Shown: positions 17,168-25,201 of the stretch, in pieces
Numbering within the stretch: position 1 is the first letter of the stretch
Layout of the letters: each line of letters opens with the position of its first letter
The notes under the pieces: generated by a model
Seen by the model: only the letters and a program-made list of their open reading frames with translations
The model's database searches: none
What the model was told of the DNA's origin: nothing
Position numbers and translations under genes: made by a program
Assembly (NCBI RefSeq): GCF_900114765.1
Contig: NZ_FOUD01000016.1
Span: forward strand, 1-64,000
Source of the DNA: Halopseudomonas pachastrellae
GTDB lineage: Bacteria; Pseudomonadota; Gammaproteobacteria; Pseudomonadales; Pseudomonadaceae
Reading direction: 5' to 3'
DNA length: 64,000 bases

Positions 17168-18150
17168 GTCTGCAGGACGGCCTGGGTCGGCGTATCGAGT
17201 ATCTGCGGCTGTCGGTGACTGACCGCTGCGATTTCCGTTGTGTCTACTGCATGGCGGAAGACATGACCTTTTTGCCCCGCGCGCAAATTCTGTCCCTGGA
17301 AGAGATCGAACGACTGGTCCGCCTGTTTGTTTCCCTTGGCGTGCGCAAGATTCGCCTGACTGGCGGTGAGCCGCTGGTCAGGCGTGGCATTGTTGATTTG
17401 TGCGCGCGGATCAGCGCGCTGCCCGGGCTGCGCGAGCTGGTGATGACCAGTAACGGCTCACAGTTGGTGAAAATGGCCGAGCCGCTGGCCGCCGCCGGGG
17501 TTAAGCGCCTTAACATCAGTCTGGACAGCCTGGATGCCGAGCGCTTTAAGGCCATTACCCGCACCGGCGAACTGCAGCAGGTGCTCGATGGGATCCAGGC
17601 GGCGCGGGCTGCCGGCTTTGAACGGATCAAGCTGAATACCGTGGTGCTCAAGGGCCGCAACCACGACGAGGTGCCGGCGCTGACCGACTACGCCCTGTCG
17701 CGCGGGCTGGACATCACTTTTATCGAAGAGATGCCGCTGGGCGAAGTAGGGCGCGAGCGTGGCGAAGCCTACTGCTCCAGTGACGAGGTGCGCGCCATGC
17801 TGGGCGAGCGCTATCGCCTGCTCGACAGCACCGAGAGCAGCGGCGGGCCAGCGCGGTACTTGCGGGTAGAGGGTTACCCCGACAGCCGTATCGGCTTTAT
17901 CTCGCCGCACTCGCACAACTTTTGCGATACCTGCAACCGCGTCCGTCTGACCACCGAAGGGCGCCTGCTGCTGTGTCTGGGGCATGAGAATGCGCTGGAC
18001 ATGCGCCGCCTGCTGCGCCAGCACCCCGGCGACGATGCCCCGGTGCGCGAGGCGCTGGAGCGTGCCTTGCTCTACAAGCCGGCGCGGCACGAGTTCAGCG
18101 TGGGCGGCGAGGTTCAGGTGCTGCGTTTCATGAACGCGACCGGCGGCTGA
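17164..18150 (+). CDS. moaA: GTP 3',8-cyclase (radical SAM)
   Basis: A 328-residue enzyme that rearranges GTP for molybdenum-cofactor synthesis. The N-terminal radical-SAM cluster is [12 protein letters not shown] (Cx3Cx2C). The C-terminal substrate cluster is [19 protein letters not shown] (Cx2Cx13C). The GGEPLVRR motif contacts SAM. The usual C-terminal Gly-Gly is present (NATGG). It is the last gene of the moa operon and is followed by 126 bases containing the ANR box of hemN. Confidence 0.96.
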   Translation: MSLQDGLGRRIEYLRLSVTDRCDFRCVYCMAEDMTFLPRAQILSLEEIERLVRLFVSLGVRKIRLTGGEPLVRRGIVDLCARISALPGLRELVMTSNGSQLVKMAEPLAAAGVKRLNISLDSLDAERFKAITRTGELQQVLDGIQAARAAGFERIKLNTVVLKGRNHDEVPALTDYALSRGLDITFIEEMPLGEVGRERGEAYCSSDEVRAMLGERYRLLDSTESSGGPARYLRVEGYPDSRIGFISPHSHNFCDTCNRVRLTTEGRLLLCLGHENALDMRRLLRQHPGDDAPVREALERALLYKPARHEFSVGGEVQVLRFMNATGG

Positions 18151-18201
18151 ACCCCGCTCGGGCTGCCCGGCAGCGTTGTCGGGCCTGCCCGCTCTTGCTT
18201 A

Positions 18202-18215
18202 TTGACACTGATCAA
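18202..18215. promoter_or_regulatory. ANR/FNR box before hemN
   Basis: TTGACACTGATCAA matches the ANR/FNR consensus TTGAT-N4-ATCAA with one core mismatch. Its centre is about 42 bp before a predicted start near 18250, with a TAGGCT -10 element at 18238-18243. That is the class II position for activation under low oxygen. Confidence 0.75.
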
Positions 18216-18276
18216 CAACTCTCCGACCCAGCGCGCGTAGGCTGTACGCAAGCTAGTTAATCTCTGGAGAGCCCCC

Positions 18277-19659
18277 ATGCTGCCTACCCTTCGCTGGGAT
18301 GCGGACCTGATCCGTCGATACGATCACGCCGGTCCGCGTTACACCTCCTATCCAACTGCGGTGCAGTTTCACGATGGTGTGAAGCCGCTGGATTTTTTTC
18401 ATGCCGTTGACGCCAGTCGCGCCGCCAACCGCGCGCTGTCGCTGTATGTCCACATCCCGTTCTGCGCCAACATCTGCTACTACTGCGGTTGCAACAAGGT
18501 GATTACCAAGGATCGCAGTCGTGCTCGCGAGTATCTGGCCTGCCTGGAGCGCGAAATGGAGCTGGTCAGCGCCCATCTGGGCCCGGATCAGCTGGTGGAA
18601 CAGCTGCACTTTGGCGGCGGTACACCGACCTTTCTCAGCCATCAGGAGCTGGGTGAGCTGATGGCGGCGCTGCGCCGCAACTTCAAACTGCACGATGACG
18701 ATATCGGTGACTACAGCATCGAGATCGACCCCCGCGAGGCGGATTGGGCGACCATGGGCCTGCTGCGCGAGCTGGGTTTTAACCGGGTCAGCTTTGGGGT
18801 GCAGGACCTGGACCCCGAGGTGCAGCGCGCGGTCAACCGCCTGCAATCGCTGGAGCAGACCCAGACCGTGATGGACGCGGCCCGCACCCTGGCCTACCGC
18901 TCGATCAATATCGACCTGATCTACGGCTTGCCCAAGCAGACCCCCGAGCGTTTTGCCCGCACCGTCGAGGCGATTATCGAGCTCAAGCCCGACCGGCTGT
19001 CGGTGTTCAACTACGCGCACCTGCCCGAGCGCTTCATGCCGCAGCGCCGTATCAACAGCGCTGACCTGCCGGCGCCCGCGCAGAAGCTGGAGATGTTCGA
19101 GAACAGCGTGCGCCAGCTGATGGATGCAGGCTACCGCTATATCGGTATGGACCACTTTGCCTTGCCCGATGACAGCCTGAGCGTGGCGCAGGAAAACGGC
19201 GAGCTGCAGCGCAACTTTCAGGGCTACACCACCCACGGACATTGCGATTTGATTGGCTTGGGCGTGTCTTCGATCAGCCAGGTCGGCGACCTCTACAGCC
19301 AGAACTCGGCGGATCTCAAGGTCTACCAGCGAGCTCTGCAGCAGGACGAGCTGGCGACCCAGCGAGGGCTGGTTTGCCACACCGACGATGTCATTCGCCG
19401 CGCGGTGATCGGCCAGCTGATCTGTCATTTCAGCCTCAGCTTCAACGACATCGAGCAGCGCTTTGGCATCGACTTTCATGAGTACTTTGCCGGCTGCCTG
19501 CCGATGCTGGAGCAGATGGCGCGCGATGGCTTGATCATCCTGACGCCCGGCGGTATTCGAGTGCTGGCGGCAGGGCGGCTGCTGATACGCTCGATCTGCA
19601 TGCTGTTCGATGCGTACCAGAGCGAGCTGAGCCAGCAGCGCTTCTCGCGGATTATCTAG
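18277..19659 (+). CDS. hemN: Oxygen-independent coproporphyrinogen III dehydrogenase
   Basis: A 460-residue radical-SAM enzyme converting coproporphyrinogen III to protoporphyrinogen IX without oxygen. The cluster motif YVHIPFCANICYYCGCNK (Cx3Cx2CxC) is the HemN-specific form with the fourth cysteine. GGGTPTFLS, RVSFGVQDLDPEVQ and NIDLIYGLPKQT are also conserved. Length matches true HemN rather than the shorter HemW/HutW group. An ANR box upstream supports control by low oxygen. ATG 18277 follows GGAGAG. Confidence 0.96.
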   Translation: MLPTLRWDADLIRRYDHAGPRYTSYPTAVQFHDGVKPLDFFHAVDASRAANRALSLYVHIPFCANICYYCGCNKVITKDRSRAREYLACLEREMELVSAHLGPDQLVEQLHFGGGTPTFLSHQELGELMAALRRNFKLHDDDIGDYSIEIDPREADWATMGLLRELGFNRVSFGVQDLDPEVQRAVNRLQSLEQTQTVMDAARTLAYRSINIDLIYGLPKQTPERFARTVEAIIELKPDRLSVFNYAHLPERFMPQRRINSADLPAPAQKLEMFENSVRQLMDAGYRYIGMDHFALPDDSLSVAQENGELQRNFQGYTTHGHCDLIGLGVSSISQVGDLYSQNSADLKVYQRALQQDELATQRGLVCHTDDVIRRAVIGQLICHFSLSFNDIEQRFGIDFHEYFAGCLPMLEQMARDGLIILTPGGIRVLAAGRLLIRSICMLFDAYQSELSQQRFSRII

Positions 19660-19723
19660 CGCCTCTGCCGAACCTCCCCCTCTGCCTGCTATGCTGCGGG
19701 CAGACTGGGGCAGAGGGCAGGCT

Positions 19724-20905
19724 ATGAAGGTATTGAGAGAGCGCAGCGGGCAACGCCGCCTGCTGCTGTTGCTGGTTGTTGCTCTGCTGGTGCTGCTGTC
19801 GTGGCTAGGGCTGGGGGATCGCAGTTCCGCAGCTCAGCTGGATGCCTCGCTGTTGCAGGCCTCGGTTGCCTTTGCCTCTGCCCGCGCCCTCAACGCGCTC
19901 ATTTCTGTTCTGCAATCAACCACCATCAGCTTCAGCCTGTTTGGCGGCGTGGCCGTCACGCTGGGCGAAATGCTGGACCCCTTCAATGATCTGATCGAGC
20001 AGTACGCCTATCTCATGCAATGGGCCATCGGCTCGTTGCTGGCGCAGAAAATACTGCTTGGGCTGGTGGGGCAGACCTTTTTTAAGTGGCTGCTGACGCT
20101 CTCTGCCGTGCTGCTGGGCGCTGCCCTTTGGGTGCGCGGCGGGCGCCACGCAGGGCTGTTCTTGCGCCTGTTTCTGGCCATCGCCTTTCTGCGTTTTGTG
20201 CTGGTGGCGGTGGTGCTGGTCAACGGTGAAGTGGATCGTTGGTACCTGACGCAGCAGAGCCGCGAGCAAATCGCTCTGCTGGATCGCCTGCCGGGAGAGG
20301 TCGAGGTGCTTGGCGCTGACGCCAATGCCGACGCCGCGCTGCTGGGTGGCTCAGCTGCAGGGCAGGCGCTGGACAGTCAATTGGCCATGCTCGACGAACA
20401 GCGTAGCCGCCTGATCATCGCCCAGCGCGATGCCGGCAGGGCCATCAGCGAACAGCGCCAGGCGCTGACGGCTCTGGAGCAGCAGCTCGATTGGTCTGAG
20501 CGCCTCAACCCCTTTGCCGAGGTCCCGGCCAGAGAGGACGCCGCCAACAGGCTGGCGCTGCTGCGCGGCAGCTATCAGCGTATCAGTCAGGAGCTGAGCG
20601 AGGTCGAACAGCAGCGTGAGCAAGTGCTCAAGGAGCGTGCAGCGCTGTTGGTTGACAGTGACTCCAGCTGGCGTGGCTTTGGTGAGCAGTTGGCCAAGGT
20701 GGGCGATCCGCAAACCTACATGGCCATCAAGCAGGCGCTGGATGATGCCGTCGACAGCGTACTGCAGGTGATGACGCTGTTTGTGCTGCGCACGCTGATC
20801 CTGCCACTGCTGTTTTTCTATCTGCTGTTGCGTGGCATGCGCTGGCTCTGGCGGTTGGATGCGGCATGGCTGCTGGCTGAGCGGCGGTCTGCGCTCGGCA
20901 GTTGA
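19724..20905 (+). CDS. Unknown membrane protein with a central coiled coil
   Basis: A 393-residue protein with no family recognised with confidence. Predicted layout: one membrane segment near the N terminus (RRLLLLLVVALLVLLSWLGL). Several hydrophobic stretches follow between about 60 and 170 (including LFGGVAVTLGEM, WLLTLSAVLLGAALWV and LRFVLVAVVLV). A long Gln/Glu/Arg-rich helical region lies at about 215-320, likely coiled coil and probably exposed on one side. A C-terminal membrane helix ends it (LFVLRTLILPLLFFYLLLRG). Start MKVLRERSGQ (19724) was preferred over a longer reading. It is 64 bp after hemN on the same strand; co-expression is possible. A structural or channel-like role is only a guess. 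Confidence 0.7.
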   Translation: MKVLRERSGQRRLLLLLVVALLVLLSWLGLGDRSSAAQLDASLLQASVAFASARALNALISVLQSTTISFSLFGGVAVTLGEMLDPFNDLIEQYAYLMQWAIGSLLAQKILLGLVGQTFFKWLLTLSAVLLGAALWVRGGRHAGLFLRLFLAIAFLRFVLVAVVLVNGEVDRWYLTQQSREQIALLDRLPGEVEVLGADANADAALLGGSAAGQALDSQLAMLDEQRSRLIIAQRDAGRAISEQRQALTALEQQLDWSERLNPFAEVPAREDAANRLALLRGSYQRISQELSEVEQQREQVLKERAALLVDSDSSWRGFGEQLAKVGDPQTYMAIKQALDDAVDSVLQVMTLFVLRTLILPLLFFYLLLRGMRWLWRLDAAWLLAERRSALGS

Positions 20906-20965
20906 GAGGAATTTGCAGGTGGGTGTGCTCAGCCCAACTACTCTATGCCGGGCGTCAGCGCTTGC

Positions 20966-21397
20966 TTAACTTTTAACCAGTTCGGCTACCGCCTGGCGTA
21001 AGCCGGTATAGCCGGTGCAGCGGCAGAGGCTGCCGTGCAGCGCCTGCTCCAGCTCCTGCGCCGTGGCTGCCGGGTTGTTGCGCAACTCGGCGGTCAGGGT
21101 GCTGGCGATGACCAGCGCGGCGGTTACCCGCTCGAACACCGGTTCATTGCGTAACCCTTCAATGGTTTGCACCGAGCGGCCTTGCAGCAGGCAGGCCAGC
21201 AGCAGGCAGGCGGGTGTTGATTGGCCGTCGACCAGTACGCTGCAGGCGCCGCAGCGGCCGATACCGCAGCCTTCTTTTGGCCCGGTCAGGCCCAGGTCCA
21301 GGCGCAGAATGTCGAGCAGGCGCCGGGTGGGGGATAGCTCGATAGTCTGCTCGCTGCCGTTGACGCTGAACTGCAGGGTCATGCGTGGCTCGTTCAT
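20966..21397 (-). pseudogene. Xanthine-dehydrogenase-type [2Fe-2S] subunit with an internal deletion
   Basis: A 143-residue reading of the small iron-sulphur subunit of molybdenum hydroxylases (XDH/isoquinoline oxidoreductase type). The plant-type ferredoxin cluster is intact (C44, C49, C52, C64 in GPKEGCGIGRCGACSVLVDG). The second-cluster motif CRCTGYTGL (C125, C127) is present. The preceding C-x2-C block, normally QCGFCTPGM-like, is absent: FERVTAAL runs directly into VIASTL at residue 95, which fits an in-frame loss of about 15-20 residues. Without those cysteines the second cluster cannot form. It overlaps the stop of a truncated large-subunit gene (ATGA), so both are remnants of one operon. 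Confidence 0.65.
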
Positions 21398-21891
21398 GGC
21401 TGTTGCTCCTGCATGGCCGTGAGTAGGGTTGTCGGGCGTACCGGCAGCTTGTCCGCTCGCACGCCGGTGGCGTTTTCGATAGCGGCGGTCAACGCCGGGC
21501 TGATGGCTTCAATGCCCAGCTCGCCGATGCCGCGTACCGGGTAGCTGTCGTCGCCAAGAATCCTCTCAATCACATCCACCCGCTGCTCTGGCGCATCGGC
21601 CATGGTTGGAATCAGGTAGGCGTCGAGGTTATCAAGCAGGAACTGGCCGTCCTGCATGGGTACGTCTTCCAGCAATGCCATGCCCATGCCCATGACGGCT
21701 GCCCCCTCGATCTGGCCGCGATAGCTGGGCGGGTGGATGACCTTGCCGCCAGCGGTGATGTGATGCAGCTGCATCACGCGCACCCGGCCGGTCAGGCGGT
21801 CAACGGCAACACGGGCCACGCTGGCGATCAGTAGCTGCAGGTAACGGCCACGGGGCGTTGCGTCCGGGCCGGTAGGAAGGTCGAAATGCAC
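21394..21891 (-). pseudogene. Molybdenum hydroxylase large subunit, C-terminal remnant
   Basis: About 165 residues matching the C-terminal part of the molybdopterin-binding subunit: RVRVMQLHHITAGGKVIHPP, QIEGAAVMGMGMALLEDV, VRGIGELGIEAISPALTAAI with the conserved Gly-Glu of the active site. The family is normally over 700 residues; the first three quarters, including most cofactor contacts, are missing. Upstream codons (to about 22000) stay open but show no family resemblance. The remaining 3' piece overlaps the small-subunit remnant. A deletion has removed the gene body and its promoter region. Confidence 0.75.
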
Positions 21892-22034
21892 CTTCAGCGC
21901 CTGCAGACGCGTATCGCTGCAGGTAGGTAAATACTTGTCCGTAGGGTCAGCTATTGGTTGTTGAGCAGGCTTGCGAAGACCGCTTTGGCCCGTGCTCTGG
22001 ACCGTATGAGTGCACTGCGTACGTTTCTGGTCGA

Positions 22035-22066
22035 CAGTTGTGCGCGCTCAGGTGCGCGCACAACTG
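22035..22066. repeat. Strong inverted repeat upstream of the hydroxylase remnant
   Basis: CAGTTGTGCGCGC (22035-22047) and GCGCGCACAACTG (22054-22066) form a perfect 13-bp stem with loop TCAGGT. No T run follows on either strand, so it is not a typical terminator. A second small hairpin GCAACT...AGTTGC lies at 22081-22099. Both fall in the gene-free 228 bases between the remnant and the DUF6515 gene. Confidence 0.6.
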
Positions 22067-22119
22067 CCTGCAAAAAGTGAGCAACTGGTCAATAGTTGCA
22101 GGGCGTGCCTTCAAGCGCG

Positions 22120-22869
22120 TCAACGCACGGTGTAGCCACGGGCCTCAAGGCAGGCTGTCATTGCGCGTTGGTAGTCGGCACGGCTGGCCACAGACTGGCT
22201 GGCTGCGACGCCGCCGTAGGGCTGGGTCGGGTCGTACCCTGTCTGGTTGCTGCCCCACTGATGACACTCGTACTTGTCCTGTGCTTGCTGCTGCTCACTC
22301 TGGTTACGCGCGGGGTAGATGAACAGCGCATCGGTGCTGCTGGTTTGCGCGCTGCTCGGCGCATCAACTACCACGTATTGTGCTCCCCGCTGCACGTAGT
22401 ACACGTCTTCGTAACGATAGTAGGGTTGCCCGCCGATGGTGAGGGTCACATACCCCGTCGGCAGCACCGGAATGCTAAGGCCGACCGGCGGCATCACAAT
22501 GATGAAGCTGCCGCCGTGGGGGCGGTACCAGAGCCCTCGGACATAGTAGTAGTCGTGGTCACGGTGGTGGACCATGCGGTAGCCGCTGGGGAGTTGCGGT
22601 ACAACGCTGCCCCGCTGGCCCGCAGGTGCTCGTGTCACCGGTTGTTGAGGCTGCTGTTGGTGACTGTGCTGCGGGCCCTGCTGGTAACTGCCGCCTTGCC
22701 GGCGCTGATCACGTGAGTCACCTTGTCTGCCGCTGTTATTGTGCTGCGGGCTTTGTTGCTGCTGGCGACCGTCGTGGCTATCTGGCGCTGCCAGTGCCCC
22801 AGTGCTGAGCATCAGGGTTGTGGCTGCCAGGGCCAGCAGGCCAGTGGATGATGTAATGCGATTGGTCAT
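22120..22869 (-). CDS. DUF6515-like exported protein
   Basis: A 249-residue protein with a signal peptide (about residues 1-28, ...LALAATTLMLSTGALAA). A low-complexity Gln/Ser/Gly/His region follows (about 29-80). The DUF6515-type domain has YRMVHHRDHDYYYVRGLWYR, SIPVLPTGY and YYRYEDVYYVQRG. The last about 55 residues form a separate module: KYECHQWGSNQTGYDPTQP, then DYQRAMTACLEARGYTVR. The same module, in diverged form, ends the upstream gene product, so the two are probably functionally linked. Predicted periplasmic or surface-associated. Function unknown. GGAGCAATCACT precedes the ATG. Confidence 0.75.
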   Translation of the reverse strand: MTNRITSSTGLLALAATTLMLSTGALAAPDSHDGRQQQQSPQHNNSGRQGDSRDQRRQGGSYQQGPQHSHQQQPQQPVTRAPAGQRGSVVPQLPSGYRMVHHRDHDYYYVRGLWYRPHGGSFIIVMPPVGLSIPVLPTGYVTLTIGGQPYYRYEDVYYVQRGAQYVVVDAPSSAQTSSTDALFIYPARNQSEQQQAQDKYECHQWGSNQTGYDPTQPYGGVAASQSVASRADYQRAMTACLEARGYTVR

Positions 22870-22883
22870 AGTGATTGCTCCGG

Positions 22884-23417
22884 TTAGCGTACGCTGTAGC
22901 CGCGCCCGACAAGGCAGGCTTCGAGCGCCCGTTGGTAGCTGCCTTCGGTCAGTGCCTGGTGCGCTGCTCGCTCGGCGTTGATGGCTTCAATTTGATCTGC
23001 TTCTTGAGCGTCGCCTGCAGCGCCAACGACGGCGCCTATCACAGCGCCTACCAGCGCACCTTCGCCGCCATGATGTGGGCCGCTGAGGACGGCACCGGCC
23101 ACGCCGCCGACCACCGCACCCGTTGCGGTGTTGTTGCCGGGTGAGGCCGGTACCGGCAGGCTGGCGTTGCCGCCGCTCATGGTTGCCGGATCAAAATGAG
23201 ATTGCTGTACGGCCCATAGGTGGCATTCGTAGCGGTCGCGGCTGATCTGCTCAGGGCTTTGACCGGCGGATGGGTATACCGCCAGCGGCGCGGCGGGTTG
23301 CGTCTGGCTGGCGTGTGGGGCCGGTGCAGTGGTGCAGGCGGCCAGCAACAGCAGTGGTGCGAGTAGCAGCTTGGCAGATGTGGGTAAGTGCGGTGTATTG
23401 GTGGAGGTTGCTTGCAT
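22884..23417 (-). CDS. Glycine-zipper lipoprotein sharing a C-terminal module with its neighbour
   Basis: A 177-residue lipoprotein (lipidated Cys28 in LLLLAACTT). RDRYECHLWAVQQSHFDP (about 60-77) and SYQRALEACLVGRGYSVR (C-terminal) match the module at the end of the neighbouring protein. Between these halves lies a glycine-zipper insert (about 96-140: ATGAVVGGVAGAVLSG, ALVGAVIGAVVGAAGD) of the kind that inserts in or spans outer membranes. The two genes lie 14 bp apart on the same strand. Role unknown; an envelope-stress or permeability function is possible. Confidence 0.75.
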   Translation of the reverse strand: MQATSTNTPHLPTSAKLLLAPLLLLAACTTAPAPHASQTQPAAPLAVYPSAGQSPEQISRDRYECHLWAVQQSHFDPATMSGGNASLPVPASPGNNTATGAVVGGVAGAVLSGPHHGGEGALVGAVIGAVVGAAGDAQEADQIEAINAERAAHQALTEGSYQRALEACLVGRGYSVR

Positions 23418-23596
23418 GAGGCAGCTCTGGCGAAGACATCCGGGTCAGGGTGGTGACCGTTTTCCCTCGCGGTCTCTGGTTCGCGGGGCGCGTTTGGGGC
23501 GCAGCAACCACGTGAAGCCAGCTTACCCAGGCCTCTGTCAGCCGCCGCCAGCACTCTGTAAAGAATGTGTAAATCTGCAGATCAAAAAGCAGGCAC

Positions 23597-23622
23597 AAAA
23601 AAGCCCCGTCGGACGGGGCTTT
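23597..23622 (-). terminator. Terminator of the ferritin gene
   Basis: AGCCCCGTC (23602-23610) and ACGGGGCT (23613-23620) form a stem. The minus strand continues into TTTTTT (23601-23596). It ends transcription of ftnA 18 bp after its stop. Confidence 0.8.
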
Positions 23623-23639
23623 TGAGGTGAGGGCAGCGG

Positions 23640-24104
23640 TTACATCTGCGATTGCAGATAGTTCTTCTCGCCAACCATCTTGATCAGGCGCAGCTGCTGT
23701 TCCAGCCAGTAGGCGTGGTCTTCTTCGGTATCTTGCAGTTGCAGCTCGAGAATTTCACGGGTCTGGTAGTCAGCGCAGCGCTCGCACAGGGCGATGGCCT
23801 TGGCCAGGTTCTCGCGTACTTCATATTCCAGCTTGAGGTCAGACTCCAGCATTTCCTGCACGGTGAAGCCGGGGGTGATCACCGACGGCCGCATGTCCGG
23901 CTTGCCTTCCAGAAACAGGATGCGCTTGAGGATGGCATCGGCGTGCTGGGTTTCTTCTTCCATTTCGTGGTTGATGCGCTCGTACAGCTTGGCGTAACCC
24001 ATGTCTTCGTACAGGCGCGAGTGCAGGAAGTACTGATCACGCGCACCCAGCTCTCCGCGCAACAGCTCGATCAGGCAATTGACGACGTCCGGATGACCTT
24101 GCAT
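23640..24104 (-). CDS. ftnA: Bacterioferritin-family ferritin, probably non-haem (FtnA/BfrA type)
   Basis: A 154-residue iron-storage protein forming a 24-mer cage. Ferroxidase ligands of the bacterioferritin type are visible: Glu18, Glu51, His54, Glu93, Glu127, His130 (in [19 protein letters not shown] and [13 protein letters not shown]). Bacterioferritins bind haem through a methionine at position 52; here that position is Thr (EEETQH). This matches the Pseudomonas protein once called BfrA and later shown to be a non-haem ferritin. The start [15 protein letters not shown] is typical. An AT-rich region upstream (24105-24240) may hold the promoter. No bacterioferritin-associated ferredoxin is nearby. 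Confidence 0.9.
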   Translation of the reverse strand: MQGHPDVVNCLIELLRGELGARDQYFLHSRLYEDMGYAKLYERINHEMEEETQHADAILKRILFLEGKPDMRPSVITPGFTVQEMLESDLKLEYEVRENLAKAIALCERCADYQTREILELQLQDTEEDHAYWLEQQLRLIKMVGEKNYLQSQM

Positions 24105-24316
24105 GGCACTGCTCTCCCACTCATTAGTTAACAATGCGGCCATTGTGCAGCATGTTGCGCTTGAATGCCATGTTTTGCTTTAAAAAGTCCAATAATTACA
24201 ACGGGTTATATGTATTTTGATAGTAAGGAAAGCGCAAAGTAGAGGTGTTTGCGCGCGCGAGCTTTTCTCGTTCGTTTGGCAAGTTGTTGATCCTGCACCA
24301 AAACACCGCTGCAGCG

Positions 24317-24754
24317 TCAGCTGGGCGCTGCCTTGCCAGACATGCTTTGGCGGAAACGCGCCGGGGTCAGGCCGGCCCCCTTGCGAAAGAACTTTACGAA
24401 GTTGGTTGGCTCAGAAAAGCCCAGTTGATGAGCCACGCTCGCTACTGACGCATCGCTGTGTGCCAGCAGGCGTTTTGCTTCCAGCAGGATGCGCGCGGAG
24501 ATAACGCTCTTGGCAGAGCGACCTTCGGCACTGACGCAGGCGCGGCTGATGGCGCTTTGTGAATAGCCAAGGCGTTTTGCGTAGTACTGCAGCTGATGCT
24601 CTGTGGCGAATGTCTGTTCAAGCAGCTGGATAAACAGACGGTATGTCCGGTGGTGAACGGCGTCGGCTGGTGGGTGATCCAGGTGCAGCTTTTGCTGCTG
24701 CCTGGCCACGCGGATAAGCAGGGCCATCCTCTCGCGGGTTACAGGTCGGCACAT
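24317..24754 (-). pseudogene. AraC-family regulator lacking its N-terminal half
   Basis: 145 residues containing an AraC/XylS DNA-binding domain: FATEHQLQYYAKRLGYSQSAISRA (first helix-turn-helix) and SVASVAHQLGFSEPTNFVKFFRKG (second), then the PARFRQS end. Full-length relatives are about 290 residues with an N-terminal cupin-like effector domain, absent here. The reading stops resembling the family at the point where a plus-strand NmrA-like remnant begins (24753). The simplest reading is one deletion that removed the 5' parts of two divergent genes. A short DNA-binding protein could still be made, but no promoter is evident. Confidence 0.7.
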
Positions 24755-24964
24755 CGTCTATCAGCAAATCGCACCACAGCAGTTGAAAGAGGGCTTGCTG
24801 CAAGCCGGCTTGCCGGAGGATTACGCGGATTTTCTGCTGCTGATTCTGAGCTACTTTGCCAGGGTCATAGCAAAGCGGTGACAGGCAGCGTGAAAGCGTT
24901 GCTGGGCCGCGAGCCGATCACCTTTGAGCAGTACGGAAACGACTACCGCGCGGCTTGGATATAG
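24753..24964 (+). pseudogene. NmrA-like NAD(P)-binding protein, C-terminal fragment with frameshift
   Basis: Plus-strand codons from 24753 read YQQIAPQQLKEGLLQAGLPE then DYADFLLLILSYFA, typical of the C-terminal end of NmrA-like SDR proteins. A TGA follows at 24880. Shifting one base near 24860 restores GHSKAVTGSVKALLGREPIT then FEQYGNDYRAAWI to a TAG at 24964, again typical. The gene is therefore truncated at its 5' end and also carries a 1-base deletion. It lies head to head with an AraC remnant, and such regulator/oxidoreductase pairs are common. Confidence 0.7.
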
Positions 24965-25036
24965 GCGGCTACGCGGGGTTGTAGTATGCAGCGTGGCGCC
25001 TAACTTGGGCGCCACGGCGAGGTGTAGGTTGGGGGC

Positions 25037-25110
25037 TGGAGCGGGTGAAGGGAATCGAACCCTCGTATGCAGCTTGGGAAGCTGCCGTTCTACCATTGAA
25101 CTACACCCGC
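25037..25110 (-). tRNA. tRNA-Gly (anticodon CCC)
   Basis: On the minus strand the 5' end is at 25110 (GCGGGTG) and pairs with CACCCGC before the discriminator T. CCA is encoded (25039-25037). The anticodon loop TTCCCAA gives anticodon CCC, reading GGG. The T arm GAGGGTTCGATTCCCTTC is standard. Length is 74 nt. Confidence 0.95.
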
Positions 25111-25201
25111 GCAGGCGCTCTTTTTACCAGAGTCGCCTGCGACAGGGAAGGGGGCAGATGCGGTTATGCCGTGGCGCGGCCGCTGCGCAGCGGGGCGCTT
25201 G

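Noticed and set aside
22035-22066. Intrinsic terminator
   Set aside because: The 13-bp stem is strong but lacks a T run on both strands.
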